DNA of 64,000 nucleotides from Owenia fusiformis. Lineage: Eukaryota > Annelida > Polychaeta > Sabellida > Oweniidae. The notes beneath the pieces are model-generated. The model saw nothing but the letters and a program-made list of their open reading frames with translations, was not told the DNA's origin and did no database searches. The position numbers and the translations under genes were made by a program. Positions 12,101 to 27,100 of this stretch are shown piece after piece (the first letter of the stretch is position 1; every line of letters begins with the position of its first letter). Location: NCBI GenBank assembly GCA_903813345.2, contig CAIIXF020000012.1, positions 13,004,932 to 13,068,931 of the forward strand, given 5' to 3'.

Positions 12101-15100
12101 ATGTACTGGGAATATGATGGGCCTGTTTTAGCTAAGGACACACTGTAAAACGATCACAGACTACCCAGAGTAAAATTACACCTACCTCTCTCTGGATCAA
12201 AAATGGAGGTCTGCGTCCAGTATTTCCAGTTGTACCAGACGAAAATACTGGACGCGTTTCTATTCCCTGAGTTTAAGCATTTTTATTGTTACGTTTTCCG
12301 ATGGTTTGCTCAGGTATTGTTAGTCCATCAGCTTCACCCGAAAATTTAGGTTATCGGTATCAAATTAGGGGAATAATCACCTGAGTGATTTTTTGGAAGG
12401 TTACCCCCCTATCACACCAAACTAGTTCTTACCCGTTCTTGCCAGTCCTACGAAAACGTCGTAAAACGGGCTCAATCTGGCTGTGGTCGGGAAATATGTC
12501 TGAAATAATTAGCTTCTTCGTTCTTAAACAGTCTTCAATACGTCCATCTCGTTCGCAGTTCGTTCAGGTCGCACCACGTCGGTGTGCAACGTAGTAGAAC
12601 GCGTCCCTTGGTCTAGAAGGTCAACATGACCTGATTACAGAACGGCATGGTCGCCATCGAATTTTGAATCGATTCAAAATTCTAAAATCACATTCCCGTC
12701 TGAGAACGTTCATAAAGTTCGTAAATAGTCCTTAGAAAGTTGCAGCTACGTTCATTCCGTTCGCACACAGTTTAAAACCAGTTTTGGAGAACGCAGTGGC
12801 AACTTGTTTGGTGTGATAGCTATATTTCTGCTAAATCGTTCATAAGCAGTGTTAAATACGTTCTTAATCAGTTTAAACCCGTTTGCAATTAGTTCTACCT
12901 CGTTCTAAACACGTTCAACTCGTTGTTAAAACGTCCCTAGTAGGATTGAAGTACGACGGTTTCGTTCGTAGTACGTCCAGCTCGTCCTTAGTACGTTTTC
13001 ACTCGTTCTAATTGTAGAACGTGACGACCACGAGAACATTTTGAGCATTGTCTGAGTTCTAGAGGACCTACCCGTTCGAGTACGTTCGATGAAGTTTGTA
13101 AATAGATCCCAAACGGTTCTTAGTAGGTCCAGTCCGTTCGTACACAGTTGAAGCCCGTTTTCGAGAACGTAGTGAGAACTAGTTTGGTGTGATAGTAGGG
13201 TTAAGACCTCTAGAGTAAGAAAATGTGTGATAGCGTTGCAACAGTGGTAGCTAAATGGGTGTTATCACCCATTTTTTCAAAATGGCCTCCGGTGCACGAG
13301 TTACAATATAAAAGTGGGTATATCTATAAGCACACTGAGATGCAAAAACTGTGAATTTAGGATCTATATCTAGGTTTTAGGGGTCAAGGATTTCATTTTT
13401 GTCTAAATCTGGGTCATCAAATAATTACCTAGTGGAGAAATCCAAGATGGCTGCCAAAATGGGTGCCAAAACGAATATGTTACTATTGATTTAAACTTAA
13501 AAATACACTTACGAACGGTAAATTTGGAGCCCATGTCTACATTTTAGGGGTCAAGAATTTCATTTATTTCTAAATCTAAGTCATTAAACAATTACTTTAT
13601 ATGGAAATCCAAGATGGTTACCAAAATGGGTGCCAAAATAGATATGTAAGTATTGATTTAAGCTCAAAGAACAGTTAAGAACAGTGATTTTGGAGACAAA
13701 GTATATTATGTAGGGGCCAAGGATTTCATTTATGTATAAATCTAAGTTATCAACTAATTACTTTTTATAGAAATCCAAGATGGCCATTAAAATGAGTGCC
13801 AAAACAAATATGTAACTATTGATAGAACAGTTAAGAGACGATGCCTAGGTTTAATGGGGTACACTGCCAATCTCAAACAGCATCAAACAGCGCTGTTTAT
13901 AAAACAGTGCTGGACAGTGCTGTAAAAACAGTACTGTACATCGCTGTTTTTAAAACAGTACTGCACAGCGCTGTAAAAACAGTACTCTACTACGCTGTTC
14001 AAGACAGGTGATGCTAGAATAGAAATGCACTATTCAGTACTGTTTACAGCGCTGTATAACACTGCAATATGATGTTTCGGATTGGGGGTGTAAGACTAAG
14101 TCATCAAATAATTCCTTCATTTGAACATCCAAGAAGGCCACCAAAATGGCTGCAGAAGTGAATATGTAACTTTTGATCTAAACTTATATCGCAGTTAAAA
14201 CATTATTTTGGATATCATTTCTAGTTGTTGGGGTAAATGATTTTAACTTTGTCTTAAATAAAATCATTGAATAATTTATTTATATGGATGTCCAATCCCA
14301 TTTTGGCGGCTATCTTGGATTTTTGTAAATAGTTATTATTTGATGACTCAGATTTAGACAAAAATGAAATCATTGACTCCTAAAACATGAATATAGATCC
14401 TAAAATCACAATTTTTGCATCTCAATCTGCTTAGATATACCCTCTCTTATATTTAACCACGTTACTGGTGGCCATTTTGAAAAATGGGTGATAACACCCA
14501 TTTAGCTACCACTGTGGCAATGCTATCACATATTTTCTTACTCTAAAGGTCTTAACCTTCCCAAAAATCACTATGGTGTTTATTCCCCTGATTTGATACC
14601 GACCAACACCCCAGGCTGATGGCCTATGAGTGTTATGCAATGATAATATAATTATTCTACAATTATTATTCTCGTTATATAGTTATTTAACATTGGTATA
14701 ATTAATCTATATTTGACAAAATTGTATATGTTAATATAAACAAGCCGAGGCAATTAGAATTAACAGATTAATGAGTTACCAGCAGTTCATGTATGCATTC
14801 GCCGGACTCTAGACAGCGAAGACGATTCTTTCTTTTGTCGCATTGGTTTGCTAAAATTAACGTTTAACAGATTTTAAAAACGAGTACAAATTCTAAGATT
14901 GTGACCGTATTTAGACAATATCACAAAATCACAGGAATGATCTTTTGTAATATGGAGTACAAGTACCTGTATTAGTAATTCAGCGTAGATATTCTTCGCA
15001 AAGACATAAGTTGTTATTAGAGAAACAAACGAATGAAAGAATCTTGTTATTAAATCGTGTTTGACTACCCCACATTTGTGATCATCTCTCTATGAATGAG

Positions 15101-18100
15101 ACTCTCCGGGGAGCCATGTATTTTCAAAATAATACTGTCTACATATTGAGAATGACATTACTATTAAGGCTCTAGATAGCATCATCAATAGGCTACATTA
15201 CCCAAATATAAAACCCTCTACTATGCCTTGCATTTGGTGTTCATGAGCAACCCATTTGGCTTATCAGTCATGATTATGTTATTTGTTTTTATGTGTCTAC
15301 TGCTTATGAATGGTTTAATGGATGACTGTTGGATGTTAATAAGGTACTATCGAAAATATACTATACAATACAATTAGACAAGAGTACAGTGTATCTTACG
15401 TATTTCTAGGGGTTAGGTCATCGTGATAAACCATGACATCTCAATTCTTCTCAGCCCTGAGATGCATGTTTCAGGTGAAACAGAAAGATGCTATGAGTAT
15501 CAGAATGGGGTTAGGTAAAGTCATGGGCTTTCAATTTCTAGTTGAAAGTCCATGGTATAGTAGAGTGAAAATTGGGTAATGTATCGAGGGAAGGTTAGTT
15601 TCGCGTTTTAGCATGTAAGGGAGCATCTCGAACCCGGGATCTCGAACGATCATTGGATTACTTACTTTATTTGCACAGTTAAACTGTGACCCCCTCCCTC
15701 CCCCTCATAACTGTGTGAGAAATGTTGATATGCGTTATTTCGTTGGTCACACTATATTTAACATAATATGTAACGCAGTTAAGCTAAAAGTAAAATAGTG
15801 TCGCGTTCCAGACTTTTGCCTATAGTCTGGAAGCGATGAGTAATTTTCTACCTTATACTTCTTTGTGGGCCCAGTCCTGGTTTGGTGGACTGGATGAAAC
15901 GACAGTCACAAATGGCTTCAAATTTAGTACATATATTTCAACACACACTATTTACACAAGAAAATAACACACTTTAATGTTCATAGACTTAAAATGTCAC
16001 TTTAATCTCTCTTTATCAGCTTGGTAGTGGCCGTTACTGCTTCCTATGGCTCTTAAGCTCTTTGCTCGGCTTTTCTGCCTCTTAGCTCAGTTACTATGGC
16101 TCTCTAGCTCTTTGCTCGCCTCTTCTGACTCTTATGCTCTTTGTTCGGCTCTTCTGGCTCTTTAGCCTGGCTCAGCTTCTATGGCTCTTTGCTCGGCTCC
16201 TTTGGCTCTTTATGGCTCCTATGGCTCATAAACTTGGCTCTGCTCCTAGGGCTCGTTAGCTCTTTGCTCGGCTCCTCTGCCTCTTTGTCCAGCTCTTTGG
16301 CTCTTAAAATTGGCTCCTCTGGCTCTTGAACTTGGCTCCTCTGGCTCTTCGTTCAGCTCTTTGGCTCTTTAGCCTAGCTTCTCTGGCTCCTGAACATGCC
16401 TCCTCTGGCTCTTCGTTCAGCTCTTTGGCTCTTTAGCGTGGCTCCTCTTGAGCTTGGCTCTTCTGCTTCTGAACTTGGCTCCTCTGGCTCTTCGTTCAGC
16501 ACTTTGGCTCTTTAGCCTGGCTCCTCTTGAGCTTGGCTCTTCTGCTTCTGAACTTGGCTCCTCTGGCTCTTCGTTCAGCTCTTTGGCTCTTTAGCCTGGC
16601 TCCTCTTGAGCTTGGCTCTTCTGCTTCTGAACTTGGCTCCTCTGGCTCCTCGTTCAGCTCTTTGGCTCTTTAGCCTGGCTCCTCTTGAGCTTGGCTCTTC
16701 TGCTTCTGAACTTGGCTCCTCTGGCTCTTCGTTCAGCTCTTTGGCTCTTTAGCCTGGCTCCTCTTGAGCTTGGCCCTTCTGGCTCTTGAACTTGGCTCCT
16801 CGTTCAGCTCTTTGCGATGGAAGCCTTCCTGGAACTATCTCTGTCAGTGGTGAAACCAACTGACAAAATAGTCCACTGTGACTCTTCTGGCTCTTTAGCC
16901 TTGCTCTGCCTCTATGGCTCTTGACTTTTCCAGGGAGGCTCCTTACTGCTCGATGCGATGGAAGTCTTCCTGGAACTACTTCTGTCAGCGGTGAAACCAA
17001 CTGACAAAATACTTCGCTGTGTTGGGAAGTTTCTCAATTGCACCTTACAGCTAGTGGTGGAACCGAACTAACTGTAATGCAAGGTTGCTTCCAGAATGTT
17101 CCTTGCTGCTTCCTCAAGGACAACACTGAGCTCTGAATCTCTTTACAGCACTCTTAAGAATGGAAGTATGAAGCTATTCTTGCTTTCAATTAAATCTGAC
17201 AAATATCTCACTAACTTTAGAAAGCCTGGGACACAAAATGGCGACACACAGTAGATCTGGATACCCAATGAACTAGAAATTAAGATCAGTCAGAGGCATC
17301 TCAGTAGCATGCTGATCATAAAGTCACAAATTCTGGTACACTTGAAATTAAAAGTTATAGTCAGTCAGAGGCATCTAGTAGCATGCTGGCCATAAAATCA
17401 CATAAACAAAAAGGAAAAATCTCACCCGAATCAGTGCTGCTTTCTCTTAAGCCCAAAAATTCGAGTTTCCTCTCCTGTTTCTCCTTCTACAACGTCCTGG
17501 TGTGTCTTCCCGCTTTATTCTTCTTAACTAATCCCAAATCACTGGCTGATGGCTACTCCAAAGCACGATAATTGTAGATTTTCTTCCAAACCTCAATTCA
17601 CACTGCTTCATTCAAGATGGCGACCTTCCTTTTTTCTCATGTGATGGCATGAGTCATAGGCACAGGTGAACACATTTTGAAATCAGGGGCATTGCAGCAA
17701 TTGAGGGGAATCCCCTTCCTGTCTTGGAATACCCACTTGTGAGCAGGGGTTTCCCTATCCCTTGCATAAATGGACCAATTAAACATAAAACTGCACCAGT
17801 GGGAAAATTAAAAAGGATAAACACAAAAAATGAAATTTTCCCACATACCCCCCTTCTAGCTTTTATGTGCCCTCACATAAAACACTGTCTTCACTTGCTA
17901 ACTTCTAGTTTCTTCTTAAAGGAAGAGCTCATCAGCTCTCTGAGGCTCTTTGTCTTTCTGTCTTTTGCTCGCTGACTTAGGTATGCTCCAAAGAGGAGCG
18001 TCAATTGAACTTCTTGTTTCCTGGCGTGAGGACCTCTTGGAAAAATCTCCCTTGTATGACGAGCTCTTAGGAGGACAATTCTTCTGGTACGAGGAGCTCA

Positions 18101-21100
18101 TACGAGGAGGCTCCTTGTGGTATGAAAAGCTCCTGAAATCATTCTCCTCGTGCCGTGGACGTCTTCTGACATACTCCTTTCCTGGAGGACTTCTGTTATG
18201 AGCTCTCGCATTCGTCCCCGGCCTGGGTTGTGACCTGGAAAGTTCTGCTCTTCTTTTCTTAGTCATCGTAAGACTATCAGTGCCCTCCGGAAACTCTCTT
18301 TGGTTCTTTGTCGCTGGTTTATCATTTTCTCTTTCTTTCATCCTGTATCTTGGTTCTTTGTTCACATTCTTGTCAAACCTTGTCTTCTTGTTCTGTTCCA
18401 CAACCTTTGCAAATGTTACTCTCCTCTCATTTCTCTTAGATCTTCGCAAAGGCAGAAGTGGCGGGGCTCTGTCCAAGGATGGCTGCCTCTGCTTGTTCCG
18501 CTCTTTGGATGATGTCTCCTTAGAGGTGGTTGGATTCTGCTCATCTTGCACATGATATTGGTCCAGCGCCTCCTCCTCGTCAAAAATCATCTCCAGCTTG
18601 TTGAAGTTAATCACAGCTCCACTGTTAGACATGTACTCTAAACCAAGAATACCAGCTTGAGCAATGTCCGCTACCACTGCGGTGATCAATGTTGCTCTCC
18701 CTTTAATCTTTATCTCTCCAGTAATCTCGCCATATGTAGAGAGGGGAGATCCATCAGCTTGTATAAATACTTGAGACGGAGGCTTCAAATGTTGTCGTTG
18801 ATGTTGTGGTATTTTATTGTAGCTCTCTATGCTGATCATGTTTCGCACGGCTCCGGAATCAATGAGGAACTGCATTGAAGTTCCACAAAACTTTGCATGA
18901 GCAAGGATTTTCTGCACTACTGGTCTACTGCCAGGCTGTAAGTCAACACCGTTATTGATCAAAAACCTAATAGGACTGACATTACTGAATCTTGAATCGT
19001 TTCTAGGTCGCCGAGGCTCAGGACAAGCTGTTGCAATGTGTCCTAATCCATCGCAGTTGTAACACTTAGTTTGTGAGCAAGTGGTCATTAAATGTCCACG
19101 TTCTCCACAGCTCCTGCAGGGATACCTCGTACCATCTCTCACTGGAGGTTTCAGGCTCTCTTCCTTCTTTAAGAGATTCTTCATTTCTGTCAGTAATTCT
19201 TTCTTAAATCCCTGCATCAACTTGGCAACTTCATCGGAATCGTCTTCCACAGTGCAGATGCTTTGCTCCTTTGTCCTTCCTTTAAGCCCCTGTCTTATCC
19301 TCTCGGACTCTTGGTAGCTCTCCTCTCTGAGAGCAATCTCTATGCTCTTGTCTAATGTTGATGGCTCTTTTCTGTGTATGGCTCGCCTTAACTCCTCATC
19401 CGGGATTGCTTGTTCAAAACTCCTGCGAGCGAGCCTATCTTGAGCATCCCGGCTCATTTCAGGATAAGCCATGGACGTCAGTCGTCGTATATGTTGCCCC
19501 AGACTTTGTAAGGATTCTCGAGGCTTTCTTTTTCGACTGCACAGCTCTGCTTCATACACATCGGCCTTGCCACCCGGGCCAAACCTCTTCTCCAAGGCTT
19601 CCAGTAGGTCCTCATAACAGTAGCCATTTTCTAACTCCAGGACAATCTGCTGAGCATCTCCTCTTAGGTTGGTGGCTAAATACTGAGCTTTTTCTTTGTC
19701 TGTCCAGTAATTGTTTTCAACACATGTTTGGAAATACGCCTTATACTCCGGCCAGGGATGTGATCCATCAAACGTTTGTGTGGGTTTTATCCTGCCATGT
19801 TTCCCTGCATCTGATGATTCAACCGCTTTTTCACAAATCTCTATAGCTCTCTGGGCCATCTGCAGTACAGAACCCATGGTTGTACAACCAGGAGAGTTTG
19901 GTGTTTCTTGATTTCTAGTTTGCTCGTGATCTTCTGCTTCAGGTTTAATGTCTACGATCTGTTCTGATGATCTGAGCACCATTTGTCTCCCCCCTTCCAG
20001 ATGCAACCTATCCTCCATCAGATGAGTTTGAAATCTCATTCCTCGAGAAATCAACAGAGGCTCTTCATATGTGGTTCCCTCATCCCAATTGGAACATACG
20101 GGGCCATTTTGCTGACAAGGAGCTTCCTGCTCCTGCTTTGCCCGTCCATGTTGATCCAAATAAGGAGGGAGCAAACCTCCTGCTTCTCCGGGGACTGGTT
20201 TGGACATCATTTGTGGGTCTACTCTAGAAAAATTGGCCTCCAATGGTGCCTGGACAAATTCATTGGGGCTTCTTCCTCTGCTTTTTGAAACTGTCTGTTC
20301 ATCTGTACTTATTGTTTTCTCATACGGCAGTCTGCTCTGCTGAGAAACTGGCTTCTGAGGGTGCTCTATGTGATCCTTGTAGACATGCGATGCCTCTTCC
20401 CTCCTGTCAAGCCTGCTCACATGACTATGTTTACTCTTTACATCTTCTGGTGGAGATCTTAATTGCTCTAACGCCTGTGCCATTGCTTTTAGGGCTCCAT
20501 GAACTGAGCTCAAACCGAGGGAAAGCTCCTTTTGAAATGAGCCCATACCTTGGTTCAAATCTGCTCTTAACCTCTGCTGCTCCATCGTCAGCTCATGTAG
20601 CCATTCTTCCTGCTTTTTCACATTGCTCGCCAACAAGGTGGTTTGTTGCTGCTGCGACACCAGTTCTCTCTGCAGAATGGAACATTCTTCACCCATCTTA
20701 CTGTCTCTAACTTCCACAGTTGAAGTTCTTAGCTGATAAATTCCATGAGGTTCTCTAGGTGGAGTAGCATAATTTGGTAGCAACTGCTGCTCTGCTCCTG
20801 ACCAATATCCAGTACTTTGCAGATGAAGGTCCCTCCTTTGCTTGTCTGTTGTTGGCATATCTTCCAGAGGAATGGTGTCATCTAATGTCATGTAATCACC
20901 TCCTTGTTGTCCTTTGAATAACAGCGTCTTCTCACTATTTAATTCTAATTCACCTACTCTGTCTGTTTGGAGCTTGCTCTCCATCACTTGGCTTGTATCT
21001 GTGTCTGATGTTGCCATCTTGTGCTCGGTACTATCGTTTCACTGATCCCACCGCTGCCACCAATGTCGCGTTCCAGACTTTTGCCTATAGTCTGGAAGCG

Positions 21101-24100
21101 ATGAGTAATTTTCTACCTTATACTTCTTTGTGGGCCCAGTCCTGGTTTGGTGGACTGGATGAAACGACAGTCACAAATGGCTTCAAATTTAGTACATATA
21201 TTTCAACACACACTATTTACACAAGAAAATAACACACTTTAATGTTCATAGACTTAAAATGTCACTTTAATCTCTCTTTATCAGCTTGGTAGTGGCCGTT
21301 ACTGCTTCCTATGGCTCTTAACCCAGCTAACAATTTTACGTTGTGATAACGTCGTCAGAATATATGTCTCAAGTTGTAGCAACGTTAAATATGGAACGTT
21401 GTAGGTACAGGAAGGTGTGGACTCGCACAGATGTTTAAAGAACGTTACATTTGACTTAAATATCACGTGTCAGGAACGTAGTAGCGACCTTAACAATTAC
21501 GTCGCCAAAATAACGAAACTGTAACGTACTTACATTACGTCATAAATACGTGGCCAATCTAAATTTCTGGTAACGTTGATATGGAACGTTGTAGGTACAG
21601 GAAGGTGTGGACTCGCACAGATGTTTAAAGAACGTTACATTTGACTTAAATATCACGTGGCAGGAACGTAGTAGCGACCTTAACAATAACGTCGCCAAAA
21701 TAACGAAACTGTAACGTACTTACATTACGTCATATATACGTGGCCAATCTAAATTTCTGGTAACGTTGATATGGAACGTTGTAGGTACAGGAAGGTGTGG
21801 ACTCGCATAGATGTTTAAAGAACGTTACATTTGACTTAAATATCACGTGTCAGGAACGTAGTAGCGACCTTAACAATTACGTCACCAAAATAACGAAAAT
21901 GTAACGTACTTACATTACGTCATAAATACGTGGCCAATCTAAATTTCTGGTAACGTTGATATGGAACGTTGTAGGTACAGGAAGGTGTGGACTCGCACAG
22001 ATGTTTAAAGAACGTTACATTTGACTTAAATATCACGTGTCAGGAACGTAGTAGCGACCTTAACAATAACGTCGCCAAAATAACGAAACTGTAACGTACT
22101 TACATTACGTCATATATACGTGGCCAATCTAAATTTCTGGTAACGTTGATATGAAACGTTGTAGGTACAGGAAGGTGTGGACTCGCATAGATGTTTAAAG
22201 AACGTTACATTTGACTTAAATATCACGTGTCAGGAACGTAGTAGCGACCTTAACAATTACGTCACCAAAATAACGAAAATGTAACGTACTTACATTACGT
22301 CATAAATACGTGGCCAATCTAAATTTCTGGTAACGTTGATATGGAACGTTGTAGGTACAGGAAGGTGTGGACTCGCACAGATGTTTAAAGAACGTTACAT
22401 TTGACTTAAATATCACGTGTCAAGAACGTAGTAGCGACCTTAACAATTACGTCACCAAAATAACGAAAATGTAACGTACTTACATTACGTCATAAATACG
22501 TGGTCAATCTAAATTTCTGGTAACGTTGATATGGAACGTTGTAGGTACAGGAAGGTGTGGACTCGCACAGATGTTTAAAGAACGTTACATTTGACTTAAA
22601 TATCACGTGTCAGGAACGTAGTAGCGACCTTAACAATAACGTCGCCAAAATAACGAAACTGTAACGTACTTACATTACGTCAAATATACGTGGCCAATCT
22701 AAATTTCTGGTAACGTTGATATGGAACGTTGTAGGTACAGGAAGGTGTGGACTCGCATAGATGTTTAAAGAACGTTACATTTGACTTAAATATCACGTGG
22801 CAGGAACGTAGTAGCGACCTTAACAATTACGTCACCAAAATAACGAAAATGTAACGTACTTACATTACGTCATAAATACGTGGCCAATCTAAATTTCTGG
22901 TAACGTTGATATGGAACGTTGTAGGTACAGGAAGGTGTGGACTCGCATAGATGTTTAAAGAACGTTACATTTGACTTAAATATCACGTGTCAGGAACGTA
23001 GTAGCGACCTTAACAATTACGTCACCAAAATAACGAAAATGTAACGTACTTACATTACGTCATAAATACGTGGCCAATCTAAATTTCTGATAGTTAATTA
23101 TGGAACGTTGTAGGTACAGGAAGTTGTGGACTCGCACAGATGTTCAAAGAACGTTACATTTGACTTAAATATCACGTGCCAGGAACGTAGAACCAACCTA
23201 AACGATAACTTCGCAAAAATAACGAGACTGTAATGTGCTTATGCAACGTCACATATACGTGGCCAGTTTTAAGTTCTGGTACGTTAATTATGGAACGTTG
23301 TAGGTACAGGAAGGTGTGGACTCGCACAGATGTTTAAAGAACGTTACATTTGACTTAAATATCACGTGCCAGGAATGTAGAACCAACCTTAACAATGACT
23401 TCGCAAAAATAGTGAGACTGTAATGTGCTTATGCAACGTAACGTATACCTGGCCAGTTTAAAGTTCTGGTAACGTTTGTCTTGGACCGATGTAGGCACAG
23501 GAAGGTCTGGACTCGCACAGATGTTTATACAACGTTACATTTTACTTAAATATCATGTGCTAGGAATGTAGTAGCAACCTTAACAATGTCTGCAAAAATA
23601 AAATAACAGACTGTAACGTGCTAATGCAACGTCACATATACGTGGCCAAGTTAAAGTTCTGGTAACATTAACTATAGAACGTTGTAGGCAAAGGAAAGTG
23701 TGGACACGCATAAATGAGTATACAAGTTACGTTCGACTTAGATATCACGAGCCAGGAATGTAGTATCAACCTTAACAACGACTTTGCCAAAATAAAGAGA
23801 CTGTAACGTGCTTGTAACATACATGGCAAATTCATAACTTCTGGTTACATCAAGTTAGGACAACACATGCAGGAATGTTCTAGTAACCTTAATTATGCCA
23901 TCAACAAGATATGGTGATAGTAATGACTAACGTCCAGTTAAATGAATCAATACATGAACATAATTTAAAGTTCCTGTACAGGAAGATGTAGACACCGATG
24001 TTCAGTAAAATTATATATAACACACTAAGCCTAACATTTTCACATGTGAAGGTAAAACACAACTAACTTATGCTTTGACTTATTAACAAATGTATATTGT

Positions 24101-27100
24101 TTTTCCAATAATTAATGAGTTAATACACAAGAACTTTTTTGAGCATCCAAATAGAGAATATTGACACACAGAATTGAACTTAAATATAATTACAGTCTCG
24201 TATGTCATCTATCAAAAATCTATCCTATCGTTAATAAGTTTTATTAAGTATTTTATTAACCCCTAAACGGTTAAGGGGGTGGGGAGATTTGCCGTTCTGG
24301 CTTGTCTTAAAATTGAATTAGGCATATTTTAACTAATAAATCGTGACTATATTGTATTTACTGAGGGATATACACTGTATCAAAAATCGAGCATTTAATA
24401 ACTGATTTATCCTATACTTAGTAGATTATGAGAATTAAATATGCATTGAAATTTCCCATTTTTCCCCAAATTTTTTTTCACATTTTTTAAAAAAAGTTTG
24501 ATAATCTCAGAAACTTAAAAAACCACTTTAAAACACCAAGAAAATGTGTATCTTAAGTATATTTTTGAATTTTGGAACTTTATAAGGTATATGACGTACC
24601 AAGAACATCAGTAGGTATGAAATACATCTGTTATGTACGGTCGGTTTTGGATACAGGTTTCATCCCTCGGGAAATATGTGTATATCCCTTGGTCCCTGCG
24701 GTCCCTCGGGATATACACATATTTCCCGAGGGATAAAACCTGTATCCAAAACCTCCCAGTACATAACCCTTATATATCTCCCGCTCAACTCAGATATCAA
24801 TTATATTCCCGCATGTTATTTACCTATAACACTACTAAGTATGGGATTAACCTTTGATGATATTTCGATATTTCATTTCCGAGATTGTGCCCAGATCTCG
24901 GCAGATCTATTCACCCCCTTTACTATGAATGTAATTATCTATAGCCTAACTGTTTTGGGGTTATATTGTTATTTTTCTGAACGGGAATGAATAAATATTC
25001 TAATTTGAGCTCGAACAAATGCTCTATTAGTTAACATGGTATTGATTTTCAAAAAGCAATAATGACCATTTTAAGTTGGGAATAAATCTAGAAAAATTGC
25101 ATGTTTCAGATATGAAGCCATTATATCTATGCAATCTTAAAAGTACTGTCCCGTTACTTGTTATAGAGATAAAAATTTAATTCAAACTGGCTTGCTTCTC
25201 GGAACAGATATTGTTTATGCTAAGTGTTCATTTTTCCTTGAAAGCATGAGCTCTCATTGGTCCTCATCACTTTCCAAATGTTTTTTCAAATGACTTGTAC
25301 AGCTCAGTCGTTGTTTCCCTGGTTGCATGTTTAACACATTGCCATTTCTGCTTGTTGTTGGACATTTTCCTGGAAAAAATCAATCTATTGAAAAGTATGA
25401 AATGTAACCTGTATACCCATACCCACTCTGTATATTTTGCAGTGTCATTTTCAACCAAAATTGAGCTAGCGATCTATTCTTTACAATCTCAGATACAATA
25501 TGTCTCAAAGGTCTACAATATGTTGTAAATCAGTAAGTTATTGAGGATTAAAAGTGCGAAAATCGGGAAATCTTTTAAATTCTTCCAAATATAAATATGG
25601 AAGCCATATATATAAATTAAAATACATAATTGTAAAATTCTTTGGTAAAATACTCTAGTATTCCTGAAGTAAAGTCTGCACTTTATATTTTTAGAATAGA
25701 ATGACAAGGATCTTGCTAGATTTGATTCTGCTGTAAACTTAATATATATAAAATACTTCTATAATGAATAATAGATTAACCTGGACTTACCGAAGTCACT
25801 TTCCTCGCAACTCCCCAAGCTCAGAGGACTCTAGACTGCCTAACTTCCAAACCGTCAAATGTTCCATTCTGCTTGTACTGCTAGTTTGTCTGAAATATTT
25901 TAGAGACTTGTACTATAAACATTTTATTAGTTGGTTATCTGAAAATGCACCTGAGGGTGTAATCTTTCTTCCACCAGATCTGATCTTTGTCTCAGGAGAC
26001 TTTTTGGGACTACTCTGGGGTAAAACAATCCCTATGCTCATCTGTTTATAGATCCCTAGTAGCTTTTTGTACTATCCTTTTGTATTTCTACAGTAGAATC
26101 ATATAGCCAAAACATTCCTTCGTTGACTCTCATAATCTTCATCCAATGATCTAACTAGAGATCTATTTATTAAAATATTCTATTGGATAATAATTTGAAA
26201 TGTTGGAACGGTAGGAAAGTATATACCTGAGAATGACTCTTAACTTTCTGAGATAAAATATGGCAGGTCAACTTCGGGTCAGTGTGACACCTCTAGAAAT
26301 AATATAGGCCTACCTGATTAGCATAACACCACTCATCTCAACACAGCCAAAATCATCTCAGGGCTCAGGCTACAACAATCCTGAAAACAGAATAGGTAGA
26401 TGGGAAAATAGAGGACAATAGTAGTACTTTAAAAGACTGTTACTTTATTTTATACTTTTATTTCAAATTGTATTGATTAAGATAAGACCTTTAAATTGTG
26501 AATATGATGAGTAAATCTACTGAGATGTTTTAACATTGTGTCAATCAGGATTAAGTTCAAACCTTTTAAAAGAACTTAATTATATAGCAGTCATACTTTT
26601 AAAATTTGCACAGGGCGCCAAATTAAATAGCACCAAATTAAAGCAATTTACAGTATCTCATTTGCTGTGAAACTTAAATAATAACTGCATTAAATACAAA
26701 TGAATACTTCCTGAAGCAAGGAGCCACAAATGATGCAAGTTAATTAAATCAAACGATGAAATAATATACCTGATTAGTATGAAACACCATCATCTAAACA
26801 CAACCAACAAGGTCTCAGGGTTATCATGGATGAAAGCTACAAAAATCTGGTTCATCTCCTACTTCTGAAAACAGAGTAGAGAACTATTGTACACTAAGAT
26901 GGAAAAACAGATGACAATAGTAGTTTTTTTAAAGGCTGATAAAAGTTAACTTAACTTAAAAGAAATTAACTTTCATTGAATTCGATCAATAAAAACAAAG
27001 CTTAATTTCAGATTTGCTGAAGATGAAATACACTTTTCAGTCTCTATCAATTGTTAAAAGGCGTGTGCTTATAACAAACACCATTTCGATTAAAAAATAT

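Larger units (their letters stand above)
12321..14629. mobile_element. Foldback element with internal tandem units, absent from the right unit
   Basis: Arms at 12,340-13,440 (minus the nested insertion) and 14,300-14,600 are inverted copies: GGTATCAAATTAGGGGAATA on the left and its near mirror on the right. Between them lie about four diverged units of about 170 bp with AAATCCAAGATGGC and TTTAGGGGTCAAGGATTTC. The right unit reads GAGGTATTGTGTGTTATGC straight through at 50,850. No clean target duplication was seen. Confidence 0.6.

Noticed and set aside
16141-16329. Leu/Ser/Gly-rich open frames in the LTR (also 31,954-32,142 and the minus frames at 16,749-17,000)
   Set aside because: They come from the CTCTTTGGCTC simple repeat and are copied in both LTRs. 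No splice or start context supports a gene.
19355-20710. Plus-strand frames of 155-163 codons
   Set aside because: Shadows of the 1,033-codon Gag-protease ORF on the other strand.
21381-23860. Regular 190-bp repeats read as a CRISPR-like array
   Set aside because: The whole unit repeats, with no unique spacers, and the setting is an animal genome.
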